A DNA stretch of 64,000 bases from Polytrichum commune (lineage: Eukaryota; Streptophyta; Polytrichopsida; Polytrichales; Polytrichaceae), in contig OX485804.1 of assembly GCA_950295325.1 (NCBI GenBank), positions 32,862,001 to 32,926,000 of the forward strand, written 5' to 3'. The position numbers were made by a program, and so were the translations under genes. Below the pieces are notes generated by a model that was given only the letters and a program-made list of their open reading frames with translations, searched no databases and was not told where the DNA came from. Positions 15,001 through 27,352 of the stretch are shown piece after piece; the first letter of the stretch is position 1, and every line of letters begins with the position of its first letter.

Positions 15001-18000
15001 AGAGGTTTGTAAAACATACATATGTGCAAATTCCCTCATGTCTAGGTTTTCCCTGTGGACTGATAGAAGGTTTTCATATCTAATAATGCGCTTCCTTCTG
15101 GTTTGTTTGTCCACAGCCTTCAAGTCCTCGAGGTCAAAAGCGAGGAAAACGAATTGATGGTGGAGACAGTTCCTCCGAAGATGAGGCAGAGTTGGAGGAA
15201 GGAGAACCGAATCACAAGAAAGGAAAGCATGATAATGATAAACTGGCCAAAGGTACGGGAGCTGAAACAGGAGTTACCATAAAGGGTCCTACACGCGGTG
15301 GAAGGAAATCGATAGACAAGAATGGAACAGCTAAGAAGCCAGCAAAGAAGGCAGAATCAGAGGAGGAAACTGTAAAGACGCCTGTTGAAAATACTTCTGC
15401 AAAGCGCAAACGTGGCAGACCAAAGGGTTCTGGGAACAAGAAAGATGAAGCAGTCAGTGGAGATGAAGCTGCAGGGCTATCTTCGGACACTACACCTACA
15501 ACTTCAGCCAAAAAAGGGAAACCTGCCACGAGTAACCAGCGCTCACTCCTGGAGTATGTCCAGAAAAATAAACCTGGCCGCCCAGCCAAAAATAAACTTG
15601 AGCAGGAAGGACATGATGGAGGCTCACAAAAGAAGGTGATTTGTTGTCCTTGAAACATCAACATGTCCTGCAATCTTATGTTTGGCATATTGTAGTCCAT
15701 GCTATTCTCCCTCATACCGTAAACTCATGTGAAAGGTGCTTTGTTATTTTGGAAAAGGGCCATACATGACTTAGAACTGACAACTCTTGAATGGATTTCG
15801 ACCAGGTGGCTGCTGGTCAGAGCCCTCTTGGTACGCCAAAATCTCCTGGCAAAAAAGCCATGGCAACTGAAAAGGTTTGTTGCATATCTTGCCAAGTAAA
15901 TTTGAATATGTAATCAGTTAAATTTTTTGGGAAAGCATTGACATCCTTTATACCGGCTTGTCAATAGGACTTCACAGGGTTTTGCACTAGAGATATTCAC
16001 ATTCTTGTGTCAACTGCAACATCTGCGAGAAGTATTTATGGTCCTCTGTTGATGTAAATGGGTTCCTTTTGATAATGGATCACTTGCAATGCACATACAG
16101 AGTGGGAGCCCAGCTTGGAAAAATGAAAATGACAGAGGTGGCGATGAGTCTCTTGTGGGTTGTGGTATCAAGGTTTGGTGGCCACTTGATCGAAAGTAAG
16201 CATCCTAATCTTTCATCATTGAGATTATTTTCTGATGGTTTTAAGTCTTATATTATCTCATATGCCTTGGTTGTCTTTTATTTTGCAAACACTTTCTTGT
16301 CCTACCTTTCTAAGCTACTCCAGGCAGTCGAGTAGTTCTGATTGGATACCATCAGAAGTAACTGAACAAATTGCTCTCTAAGACTTGGTCATTGGGTTGC
16401 TAGAAGCTTCATTCAAAATCCAAGAGCTCTGTGAAGATAACTATTTTGCAGGACATGATTTTGGATTTCTGTACTTCCATTGTTACTGTGTGTTTTTTGT
16501 TTCACCATGTTGCAGGATGAATCATGTGAGCATTGTGTAATTTCTGTATATCGAGTTTATTCATGTCCAAGTATTGCTTTATGATGATTTTACTGAAAAG
16601 GGGTGGCTTCTCTGGCTGGTCTTATGAACAGGTTCTACAAAGGGACGGTACAAGCCTTTGATGCCAAGAAGAAAAAGCATAAGGTTTGACACATAACTGA
16701 AGTCCTCCTTTATTTCTATCTCAAATCTGGACCAAGGATCGCAATCTACTGTACTAAGATTTATTTATTAACATTTTGAGGCTGCTGTGAATCGTACTTG
16801 TTCTGCATATATCGCAGTTTGTTGGTAAGGTCTGGTAGTGTCCAGATCCTCTCCTGTAGCAATTGGTCCTGCATAATCACTGTCAGGGTGCTGGTACCAT
16901 TGATAATGTTGTGATACTGTCCTCTGAAGAATCCATATCAAGTCGACTTGAATTTCTTCTGTGTTACCTTCCATATTCAATGTGGCCAATGCCTTCTATT
17001 TTTTGCTTGACTTAGTTGTCATGATAGTAGGGTTTTTTATTGTGACCATGAATTCTGTATTGTGTTCAAGGAAAAGAAAATCAATTCCTTTCCTCTGAAT
17101 TTTGTTAGTCCCAGCCATCTGATCTTAGTGGTTTTAGTTTTCCTTAAATCCTGAAGAGCTTAGTGTGGAAAAATTCATCTTGTCAGGGTTGATGTCCATA
17201 TTTTAAATTATGATACTGTTCCCAAGTTTTGGCAGCATTGGCAATGGTGTCTATAAGACATCATTGGGAGCATCATCTCTTGCCTCTAAAGCTGATGGAT
17301 AATATTTAGATTATCCTTTACTGTCTAGTCATCTTTGTACTAAATCTGTTATTTGGAATTCTGCAAGATATTATATGATGATGGGGAACAAGAGATCTTA
17401 AATCTGGCCAAGGAGCGATGGGAGCTAACTGGCAAAAACAAGTCATCAGCGAAGAAGGTGCGTAGCCTTACGTCTTTAGTGATAGTTAGTCAAGTCTCGT
17501 TATTTCAGGTGGGGCATATAAGAGTCCCATTGCGTCAAATCCATGTGATTTATATGTGAATTATCAGATTCATTAAGCGTCATTGTTTGATTCACCAGTA
17601 TGTGATCAGGATGCTTGCAATTGGATTCTGCCCAGCTGTGCAGAGCACAGCAACTCCAAACTGGAGGGTTGAAACTACAGTGTACCTTATTAGTGCATAT
17701 GTATATATAAGGCAGTGGGATTGACATGTTGCCTGAGATATCTCTTTAATTCATTGGTGGATTGCAGGCACCAGCTACACCAGTAACTCCTTCAGGAACA
17801 AAATAGTACGTACACTATGTGGCCTCAAACATAAATAATCGGTCTACTGAGCAGATATGAATTTAAAGGATCTGTGGATGCAGTTGTTTGAAAGCTTGTG
17901 TGAAGCATTTTTCCTCTTTATTTGGTTTTATAGTGGTGACTTTAAAAGAGATGAAACACGTGCAGATTGTTTTCACACGATTGCTGCAATCAGAATCATT

Positions 18001-19864
18001 ACTGGTGGGAAGGAAAGTGACAAATTCTAAATCACATTTGTATGTTCTGTCTTATTTGCCAGCCCGGAACCCAAGAAGCTCAAGGTCACCACTAAGACAC
18101 CACCTGCACATCGAGAGGAAGTGCCAGGACCATCTGAGCAATCGTAAGTACTTGTTTTGTGTCAATCGCTTGCCATAACAGTACTCCAACCAATGCTCCC
18201 AGTATCAAAAGCTAGAGTCAGTTGGAAGTGCCTAGCAGGTAGTATCGTGAGCCCTACATCTAATTGCATTATGAAGGTAATCATATAAAGCTTCATAAAT
18301 AAGGTGGACAACGACTGACTCACCCCAGTTAACGTGTGACGCACTGAGGCTTATATTTATTAATATGATCTTGTGTTTGGGTTCAACTTGGGTTTTTTTA
18401 AATGGTGTGTAGTGGATGCAGACAGTAGTTGTGAACTTGTATTTAAGGATGCCCTATTTTCACCTTTTCTATGCTTCCAATTTGTTGAGTTGCTCATTCT
18501 TGACATGTTCACAGGAAGGAACTATCATCATCAAAGCCAGTGAAGCAAGCGAATACACCCAAAGAGGCTGTTAAAGTGCCGAAAGAGGTAGCCAAAGTGT
18601 CGAGAGAGACAACTAAGTCACCAAAAGATGCAGCTAAAGCAGTGAAAGAGGCATCGAAAGTGCCAAAAGAGCCAAAACCTGCTAGTGCAAAAGAACAAGC
18701 AGCAAGTGCATTTGAGTTTGATGAAGATGAACCAATGGTTGATAAGGACACTTCAAAGCAGGAAAAGAGTAATTCAACACAAAAAGGTAATTTTTTGCAT
18801 ATTTTGTTCCACTGTGATTGTCTTCTTGCCTATGTTTGTCTTTTTGTAAAATTGTTTATCTATTCTTTTGTGGTTAAATGTTCATGGAGAACCTTAGTAA
18901 TCATTATACAGGTCTCTGATCCAAATTGTGTCCCAAGTTTACTGCAGTCCTTTCAGTTCATGTCTATGTGTGGAAAAGTGTAACATCTTTATGTTCGAGT
19001 TTCTTCCTGTTCATTAGGCTGACTGGCCTGGTGGTATCCATTATATTTGTACCTTGTGAACTGTCTTTCTCCTTGTTATGGAGAATTGCTCACTCTCTTT
19101 CCCTCTTATCATGTCCTATTTCTAAATTGGCATCCCCTTCACCCTGTCAAACAGGATCAACTGGAAAGCAAGGTAAGGTTGAGAAGGCTACAAGCTCAGT
19201 GGAGGTTCCAGCAGAAGAGCCGGAAAGCGAAGGTGCCAAAGATGTTGCAGAGGACCCACCTTCTGAGGGACAAAATGAAGTACCTGCGGATGACGACGAG
19301 CCTTTGGTAGGTCAGATAATCAGCACATGAAAGCTGCAACATAGGCTCCGTTTCTGTTATCCTAACCAATTGTTCATAAGGACTAGGCTCTGTTCTTAGA
19401 GTGAAGAAAGAGTTCTTCAGTCCTGGTGCATTTAGATATTTAGTAATTCACAAGTTGTTGTTTGATCGGCTGTGTGTTGATTTATCTGAGCTGTATATTA
19501 AGTTCTATCTATTTTAAAGATTGCTAACGTTGTGCAGATCATATACTATTCTTGTTTCTCTTTTATATGTGTTCCTCCTTTTGTCTACACCATCCCTTTG
19601 GTGGAAGGGGATGGTCTTTGAAAGCAGTGGTCAGAGTAGAAAGGACAGTTACTACCATTGGTCACTGCTGTGGATGCATAAATGTGTGCATGTTGCCTGC
19701 ACCAAGTGACTCTTGATATCTATATGAACATATATGATCCTGTGACAGATCATTTCTTCAGTCACTTGTGAGGTTGGTTATTTCCCTTACTGATGTAGCT
19801 ATGCGCACACTTGCAGGACAATTGGAGAAGTCGGAGACGGAAGGGGAAACCGGTGGCTAAATGA
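3044..19864 (+). CDS. PDS5: PDS5, sister chromatid cohesion protein (33 exons)
   Basis: PDS5 binds cohesin on chromatin and controls its release and sister-chromatid cohesion, together with WAPL and acetylation factors (family knowledge). Exons read from the sequence: 3044-3133, 4675-4878, 5228-5409, 5583-5709, 6309-6530, 6689-6905, 7327-7472, 7790-7947, 8246-8395, 8767-8815, 8980-9171, 9446-9628, 9956-10116, 10357-10483, 10916-11071, 11284-11340, 11603-11739, 12142-12259, 12810-12944, 13210-13415, 13817-13973, 14348-14563, 14845-14931, 15117-15635, 15806-15874, 16101-16195, 16632-16683, 17368-17457, 17768-17805, 18063-18143, 18515-18786, 19155-19306, 19817-19864. All have GT/AG borders and matching phases, giving 4,893 nt and 1,630 residues, close to full-length plant PDS5. 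Residues 1 to about 1,130 are the HEAT-repeat body, with hallmark strings HKDKDVRLLVA, SCVVMLDLECDDL, VEGNRKQAKYA and DKAHLRLAAAK. AT-hooks lie at 1256-1262 and 1312-1317, Tudor at about 1373-1425, and a heptapeptide repeat at 1488-1529. The first ATG fits the family N-terminus. Intron 1 is the longest (about 1.54 kb). Identification is firm; exact splice sites are hand-read. Confidence 0.95.
15117..15635 (+). other. PDS5 exon 24: AT-hook linker region
   Basis: This 173-codon exon is the largest of PDS5. It encodes a disordered, charged linker between the HEAT body and the Tudor domain. It has an acidic patch (residues about 1176-1189), many Lys/Ser/Thr residues, a canonical AT-hook with core RKRGRPKG (1256-1262), and a second, weaker hook with core PGRPAK (1312-1317). 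AT-hooks bind the minor groove of AT-rich DNA. The basic runs would also serve as nuclear localisation signals (inference). Confidence 0.85.
16101..17457 (+). other. PDS5 exons 26-28: Tudor domain
   Basis: Three small exons (16101-16195, 16632-16683, 17368-17457) together encode a Tudor-like domain, residues about 1373-1425. Key strings are LVGCGIKVWWPLDRK, FYKGTVQAFD and ILYDDGEQEILNL, ending in ERWEL. The pattern matches the Tudor domain of plant PDS5 proteins, which has been linked to binding of methylated histone tails. Animal and yeast PDS5 lack it. The double Trp and the YDDG turn are intact, so the domain looks functional. Confidence 0.9.
18555..18680 (+). repeat. six in-frame 21-bp units in PDS5 exon 31
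   Basis: Six consecutive imperfect 21-bp units encode six heptapeptides (residues 1488-1529) of pattern x-P-K-E-x-x-K. The first two are TPKEAVK and VPKEVAK; the later units diverge at the second and fourth positions. The result is a Lys- and Ala-rich, Pro-spaced segment that resembles histone H1 tails in composition. It lies between the Tudor domain and the acidic C-terminus. Confidence 0.85.
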
Positions 19865-22700
19865 TGTGATGAAGTAAAAGCCTCAACATGCCCCTGGTGA
19901 ACACATATTGTTGAGTTGTGTGCCATCTGGAACTAGCACCTCTGTACCTGGGAAACCTTGTCTTGAGACGAAAAGATAGAGAGGCTGTTCATTAGAAAGG
20001 TAGAAGAGAAGGAAAGTTATACCAGCTGATCTGTCCAGTGCGGTGCTTGCAATTGCAAATGGCACCAACACAAGGAGTATTCTTCCCACTCACATTGTAC
20101 CCGTAACGTCCGTCCCTATAGAAACTGAGCCAGGTGTTAGTATACCTGGGAAAGCTTGCTCCTTTGATAACATATTTTAGAGTCAAGGTTCCTCAGTGGT
20201 CAGTGAAACCTGCTTGCTCCCTTCTGAGGAGCTCTCCTGGTGTATGATGCTCTAGACTGTTGTCAGATACTTCACAATAGCGGATATGTAGAATCCTAGA
20301 GGTAGAGCCCTTTTCCCCCCACCCTTTCTTGTGACACCGCTTCTGTAAATGCTTCTGTAAGACTCATTTGATCTCCTATTCAGAGCAGACTTGATTAGTT
20401 ATTGGTTTTCATGTGGAACGACAGCACTCATTTTGTAGGTTGCTTGATTTATTGCAATCAAGGTTAGAGATGTTCTGTTTGGGACTAGATTGTGTTGATG
20501 AGCTCACCTGTGTTGTGTAACACTCTTCTCAAGTTCTTTGCTATGGATGGGTTGGAATGTGTGGTTCACTCTTAGAAACTTTGGGTAATGGGCGTAATAT
20601 TTGACATTGTGATGAATTTGATTGCATTAACTGGAGCCTACATGCCTGGGTGAATTCCATGGCCACTTGGACCCTGGATCCTTGATTCAGCAAGAGGGAT
20701 AATGGGTGTTTGAACCAGTGTCGCGTGGGTCTTTGATTCACGGGAGTCCTTGTGGTTCAGGTTGTCTTTATTGTTGGAACCTTTGTATTATCCTTCATTG
20801 CACTGTGTCTCTATGTTGTTTTAGACATGTATCTACTGCAGTCAACTTAGAAATGCATTGATTCACCATCATCAGTCCATCTATTCACTTCAATTTCTTC
20901 CATCAAGAGAGGATAGAAGGATCATTACTATGGTCAGGAAGGACACGAGGAAATATATGTGTTTTGCACCATTTCATGGAAGCTTTGGTTGATGCATTAC
21001 ACAATAACCAAAGCAAGGATAATGGTCAAGTTGGCCCAAATTTCTTCCTAAGGCCTGCCTCAGTCCAAGCTCTTTCTAAAATACAGCTTTAGGTACTAAG
21101 GAATGTGGGTGACATACGGTTGCTTTCTTAATTGGACCCGTATATTTGATTGGTGTATGGTTAGGTGTGGATCAAAGAACAAACACTTCCAAAAAGATTG
21201 GACTCTGTCTTCAAATTTTATTAACTGCTCCACACTCAAACGCGAACATGATTGGGAGGACCTATGTATTTAGATTTGGACTCAACAAGCATATGCTTAT
21301 GATAACCATAATTAAATTAGAAGCGGTCAACGACTTTCAAATTGATATTTTGTTGACGCTTCATTGTAGATTTGCTAATGCAATACAAGTTTTGTTTGCA
21401 AGTCTAATCGGTAGAAGGTGGAGGACATGAAAAATGAAGCGAATAACACCCACATACCTTCAACACATTATTGTCCATCTGTGGATGAGTTCTTGAGCAC
21501 CTTTAAGGTCTTTGCCCTTTGTGCTCCTGATCCTTAATTCTCTGCCAAGGGCTTTTGGTGGATATGTGCAATCCATCATGAACATGGATGCTCCGCCCTT
21601 GATCAACCAAATTGGCTCCAAGCTCCCGTCATAAGGAAGGAGAATGATGCTAGAAAATTGTGGAATCAACAAGAATAGATTGTACACTCCACCACCAGCT
21701 CAAAATCCATTCGGAAACTTGACAATTGTCGCACTATATAAGCTTACAAGTATTATTACATTAGAAATAGCCTATCTAAAAGCCCCTCTTCACTTGACAT
21801 AGGGACATGTAGTTTTAGGGTGTAAAATTTTTTAGGTATCTTCATTCTCCACATGTACCTAACCTAATTGGCGATACTACATGGTTGTTGAGTTGGCTGA
21901 CCTTAAAAACCCACCGATCCAAGGTAAGTATAATCTACCTTTTCTAGGTATTAGGGTCCACTACAATTGCCAGTTGGCCTTTGGTGATTGGCCAAGCCTA
22001 AAATAACACAAGTATTAGTCACATGTACTTCACTATCTCATAGTTTATGTAGATAGATGCGTTGAAGCTTTTGGGGGGGGGGGGGGGGGCGCTTTATCTT
22101 ATATTTTATTTTCTCTCATACCCTAATTTTTTCTACTTCTATTTTGCCCCATTATCTTGCACTTTCTGGTAGTTTGAACTTAATTTTATCCCATTTAAAC
22201 TTAATCTTATGTTAATTCAAATATTGTTGTTTTTGTGTTGTTTACAATCACCATATGCATGGTGTTTTAAGGCACCCTTTATCAATGAGCTTAATAATAT
22301 AAGGCAACCCATTAACATAAGACATGGGTTGCCCTATGTCACTAAATCTATGAATAAAGGGTGGAATACAATAATAATAAGGGATTGAGACACCAATCAA
22401 TGATAGGGGTACAACATGATGAACAAGAACACGACTACATGATCACTACTAAACAATGCATAAACACTACAATAACACTATAACAACACGTTTGAGCACT
22501 ACAAGAACATTACTAAATGCTCAAGAGTTGAGGCTATGAGTGGAAAAGTCTTTGTGAACTTCTATAAGTTTTGTACCATCTTACACATGATACCCTATAT
22601 CTAGTTCTACAAAAAAAGTAATACATGACATTACATGGTACCATATAATATTTATAATGCAGTATGTGATGCAAAATAATGCTATATCACATTGAATATT
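19865..22700. other. PDS5 3' region and intergenic
   Basis: The first few hundred bases after the TGA probably belong to the PDS5 3' UTR, since the T-rich composition continues to about 21 kb. I could not fix a poly(A) site. Further on lie a copy of the dispersed repeat (about 21,140-21,265) and a 17-base G run (22,073-22,089). No protein-coding signal is seen. Confidence 0.5.
21140..21265 (+). repeat. dispersed repeat family R1, copy 2
   Basis: Shares the leading GGTTAGGTGTGGATCAAAGA block, the AACAAACAC...AAAAAGATTGGAC core and the ATTGGGAGGACCTATG tail with the other copies, in the same order. It is diverged and non-coding. Confidence 0.65.
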
Positions 22701-22770
22701 TTTCAAATTATTTGCTTGCAGAAATAAAGAGTACCCTATATTAGGTCTCACCCTATTTCTTATATTTCAT

Positions 22771-23206
22771 TACACTAAATATACCAATTAGTGAGGGTGG
22801 TACTAATTCAAGTCACATGCACAATCTAGTCAAATCTCAAAGTTAATGATGGTTGAAGTTGCTACTAAGTGACACTAAATTCATGACTATGGTAAATTCT
22901 ATGCTCATAAACCATAGATTGCATGCTTGTGATTAGTGCATGCCACATGCTTGTTAGCGAATAGTGTGCCAATTGTCAATACTTTTAGTGAATAGTGCCA
23001 AGTGCCAGTACTTTCATGCCAAGTGTTGATAGGTTCATGCCAAGTGCCGGTACTTTAAGTTAATAGTGCCAAGTGCCGAGATGAACTATATTTCCTAGAT
23101 CTTTATCAGTGGCACTAAGTCATAGCATAGAGGAGTTTAATATCACCTTCATTAATTTCTCACCCTCACTAATTTCCAACACTCACTAATTGGTATATTT
23201 AGTGTA
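22771..23206. repeat. 25-base perfect inverted repeat, 386-bp spacer
   Basis: 22,771-22,795 and 23,182-23,206 are perfect reverse complements. Each arm contains CACTAAATATACCAATTAGT or its complement. Part of the spacer is made of GTGCCAAGTG-type direct repeats (about 22,965-23,080). The length fits a small non-autonomous DNA element, but I see no clean target duplication, so the type is left open. Confidence 0.6.
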
Positions 23207-23259
23207 GTGAAGTACTTGTGGTATTGCCATAACTCCACCATTAGCAAAGAACACTGGCT

Positions 23260-23282
23260 ACACTAAATATGATATTTAGTGT
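23260..23282. repeat. short perfect hairpin
   Basis: Ten-base arms around a 3-base loop, reading ACACTAAATA - TGA - TATTTAGTGT. The arm sequence repeats the core of the inverted repeat that ends about 50 bases upstream, so the two are probably related. Confidence 0.6.
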
Positions 23283-23472
23283 CAAAGGGTATTTTATATC
23301 ACTGTGGTAACTTTTTTGGTGACAATTCTCATGAATAAGTGAACATGGATGTCATGGATGATGGATGATAACTTCATTCATTACACAAAACCCTACTTGC
23401 TCTTGTTTGTCCACTCTTCTCTAGGTTGCGCTGTCTCCACCCTAGTGACTTCTGCTTTCACAGTTTGCTTGT

Positions 23473-23855
23473 GGGTTTGCTTGGCGGTTTGCACGAGGGG
23501 CCGATCAAACCAACCACTTATGGCACCATCCGTCAGCATCTCCAACTGTAATAATGTGAAAAATGATGGGCTAACATCTATTTCTGAACATAATCCCCAT
23601 CAATTTCACGGCTGGAGCTGGACGGAAAGTTTGGTGTGATCATGGCATGAGGGTTTGCTTGGGGGTTTGCATGAGGGGCCTATCACACCAGCCACTTATG
23701 ACACCATCCGTCAACATCTCTGATTGTAATAGTGTGAAAAATGGTGGGTTAGCATCTAATTCTGAACATAATCCCCAACAATTTCACGACTGGAACTGGA
23801 CGGAAAGTTTGGTGTGATCGGGGCATGAGGGTTTGCTTGTAGGGTTTGCTTGTAG
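23473..23855. repeat. 178-bp tandem repeat, about 2.1 copies
   Basis: GGGTTTGCTTG recurs at 23,473, 23,651 and 23,829, exactly 178 bp apart, with matching sequence between. The units include ACCATCCGTCA, GAACATAATCCCCA and CTGGACGGAAAGTTTGGTGT. The third unit stops after about 25 bases. No conserved reading frame was recognised. Confidence 0.8.
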
Positions 23856-23859
23856 GTTC

Positions 23860-26800
23860 CAGTTTCATTGTCAGATTGCCACTCTTGCGGAGGAGGAGGA
23901 ACCACATGCTTGGGCATGGCGTGACCCTCCCCTCTGGTGGCCATGATGATCTCCACCATCATCTCTCGGACCACTTCCTTGAGTCTGAGTTTGCGTTTGA
24001 GGTCGAGATTTTGTCTTTGGAGATGTAGGATCGGTGGGGCCTTGTGTTTGTACTGCCTCATTAATCGATGGCCAACGAAGAACATCTACAGATGATGCAT
24101 TTCTCACAGCTTCTGCCACAGAGACGATCGAGAAAAATGATGCAGATTGTCATCTTTGATCGATCTCTCCCTCTCTCTACTTGTGCAGTCCGGTTGAATC
24201 TGTTCTTCCTTGCATTGAGCAACACGGCTCATGCTGGGTGTCAATGGAACGACATCTTGGATGCGATCATCAGGGGCTGATTCACTTCTACTTTCTTGCA
24301 CTCCTTGCACTTCTTGCACATCTGCTCCAATTGAAAATGTTGGCGTTGCAGACAGACTACACCAATAACATTCGTCAGCACAACCACAAATCATAACAAA
24401 ACGGATACAAGACAAAACATGAATGAGAAAAGGGTTTGAGCAATCAAGATATCAACCCTTGAATCCATCCCCACCCACAATCACACAAGTTCCAACAAAT
24501 TTCGATCACAACCACCACAAGACATTTGCTCACGAGTACTCCCCTGACCCCTCTTCATCATTTTCGGATGTTTGTTGTGCCGTACCATACACCTGAGAAT
24601 TGAGTTGTATGACCATAGTCTTGGGAATGTATTGCAAAATCGTTTACTCTTAGTGTTGAGAGGATAAGGAAAGTGTGTCTCTGTGGACCATAGTTTGTTT
24701 ATCAGTGTTATTTTGGAGGTTACTTTTGAGAGGAGGTCGGTTTAGTAGTAGTGGAAACTACTTATACATTCACATCAAACAATTATACTGTGTGAGAAGT
24801 GGGTTGAGAGCCTTTTGATTATGAGTGGTTATGTTGGCAAGGCAATCTTCTCATCGATACGGTGAGGACTAAGAGTTGATCACAAATCATAATCAAGGGT
24901 AATCATGAAGTTGGAAGATATGTATGAGTGGAATGGAATGTCGACATGCTAAAGAATTGAATCAAGTAGAAAGGGTTCATTAAGTTTATGGAATGATTGA
25001 GTGAAATCAGAAACGTGAGTCCCCCTTTTGAACTAATGAACAAGGGTTGCTCATTAGACTATGGAGATCCTTGGTATAACTTTGTGAAGATTATGGTCTT
25101 CAAACAAACAAGAAGAAACCGACCCCAAAGAAAGAGAAGTTGGTTTAGGAAGAGAAGTTGTCACTATAGTATGAAGGGATTCTAGTTGAGTCTGCATATG
25201 AAGCCTTGGGAGTTGGAAATCAAAGTTGAACATGCCATAGTCTTAGCCGGAATGATTAGCATTGAATGGGATCCAATAAACTTTGGAATGACTAGGTGAT
25301 GAAAGGTTAGTCTGGGAGAGACCATTGACTGCTATGACGAACCAATTTTTGAACAATTATTTTTCAAAGAAGATAATTTAAATGAGTGGAAATGAATGGT
25401 ATGTTTTCGAGTTTAAGTATTAAAATGAGAAAGAAATATAATAATAAGAACCCAAAAGAAGAAGGGGAAGACCCCAGAAGATGTCTATGGTCTTTTAACT
25501 CTGATGGTGTGTAGAATTATAGTGATGCTTAGAACATGTGTGGACGAAGTGGCTGGGCATGAAAAAAATACTATAGCCTTACAATTTCCTCACATTAAGA
25601 GGATTAAATAAAAAATACTACCACACATGGGTGAGAACCATAGTGCCATTTCAACTTACATTTAATTGGATTAATGAACATGAGATAATTGCCTATACCA
25701 AAGTGCCCTTGGCTTTGGTAAAGAGACTAAAATAGGATATTTCTTGCAAGATTATTGGCAATGACTGTGCTTACGCTTGTGCACCGCACAAATTCTAATT
25801 AAAATGAACTCATTGCCAAATTATTGACCGGGTAAATAAATTGAGGAGTGTGACAATCACGAATGTATGTACGGAAATCGAGAGATTGTCCACACCTTTT
25901 GTTTGATCAAGTGAATAAAATGTCATTCTAAATCCTAAATCAATTAAAATAAACCAATAATTATTCCGATCGAACTTGTTTGAAACACTTGGATAATACA
26001 AAAATCATCTTTTAAGTCTTCCTTGAATGTTTTCATGGGATTTTTTTTGTCTTATCCAAAATCTAAACTACAGGTATCCTTGTATATGATAGTTCTCTCT
26101 CTCTCCCTAAGGAACCCAACCTTTCAGATCTACGTACATCTAGTTGTCCTACCTTTGTCAACAACTCCACTTCTCACAAAGTACAAACCTAATGCATTCC
26201 ATGCATATTTGTTTGTTTCGACTCAAACGATAAAACGAACAAATGCTTTGACCATTACAAGCATGTGAATCCTGGATATTTGTCACATGTCACTAGAAAC
26301 CTATCCTACATCATTTGAAAATCTGCGAATCTACCATAATGGTGGGTTTGCATTGTTTTTCATCAACATACGATGATTGTTTAGGACTCATATGTTGGTA
26401 GGGAACCTTACACAAAATAATGATTATATTCAAAGATGTCAGTTTCATCTTTGTTGAGCCGTAGTATAGTTTCAATGACAAGGAAGAAACAAACTAGTTT
26501 GGAGTCTACCACCCAACAATCATAAATATTGTGGAGTGTAACTTCCCCAAAGCTACATTGATCGCACCTATTACTATGGCCCACTGTAATTGTGACATAC
26601 CATGATAATTTGGATCAATGTAACTTTTCCTTGACCCACACTATTCTTAAACACACAATGCCTTCATAATTAAGAATTTAGCATTAAAAACATTTACATT
26701 TACACAACATATTCTTGCATGTCAAACATTTTTACATGTAAAGAAATGGTCACCCAACTTATCATAATAGTAATTTTTGGATTACCTCTTTCAAAACCTA

Positions 26801-27350
26801 ACGGGAAGTTCCTAGTAACTTGTGTTTTCACCTCAAATCATGGGGCCCGTCCTGCGACATTGTTCCAAGAAAAGGAAACAAAACCTACACCTAAGTTCAA
26901 AATTTATTGTGAGCCACAATGTTGCCCTAATTGCCAAAAAAACTATCCAAAATATATGTCTATCTCTCAACATATTATCATAATACAAGTGAGAAATGTA
27001 TTGCTCAAGTTGCCATTTCTTCATTCCTTGGAGTGTACTTGTCATTGTGGAAAGCAAACGAATGTTAAAGTGTGATTGGGTGAATTCACAAGAGGTTGGT
27101 TGTCCAATCCTCGGGGGGTGCACCTTTCATTAAAACCTAGAATCACGTGCGTTCACTGCATACTCTAAAAACCCCCTATATACAAGTTATGTTTTGTGAA
27201 ATGAAGTAATACACATACAATTGCAACAATAAATATACAAGTAACAATATGTATACACAAAAAAACATCCATTCATATATAGTCATTAACATAAGTATAC
27301 AAATATATTTTTGAACAATAATCAACCCCTATAATATGTATAACAAAATA
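23860..27350. other. intergenic; no recognisable gene
   Basis: Several reading frames of 80-120 codons occur (for example minus strand 23,756-24,415 and plus strand 26,719-27,075). None shows a known motif or codon bias that I recognise, and the stronger ones overlap each other in different frames. No repeat of the listed families is obvious. Possibly deeply decayed mobile DNA. Confidence 0.45.
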
Positions 27351-27352
27351 TC

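Noticed and set aside
15212-15715. 167-codon frame on the minus strand
   Set aside because: Antisense of the lysine-rich PDS5 exon 24, which suppresses stop codons on the other strand.
23756-24415. Overlapping minus-strand frames of 82-109 codons
   Set aside because: They overlap in different frames, are rich in simple composition, and show no recognised motif.
26719-27075. 118-codon cysteine-containing frame
   Set aside because: The Cys spacing does not match a zinc finger I know, and the codon use looks random.
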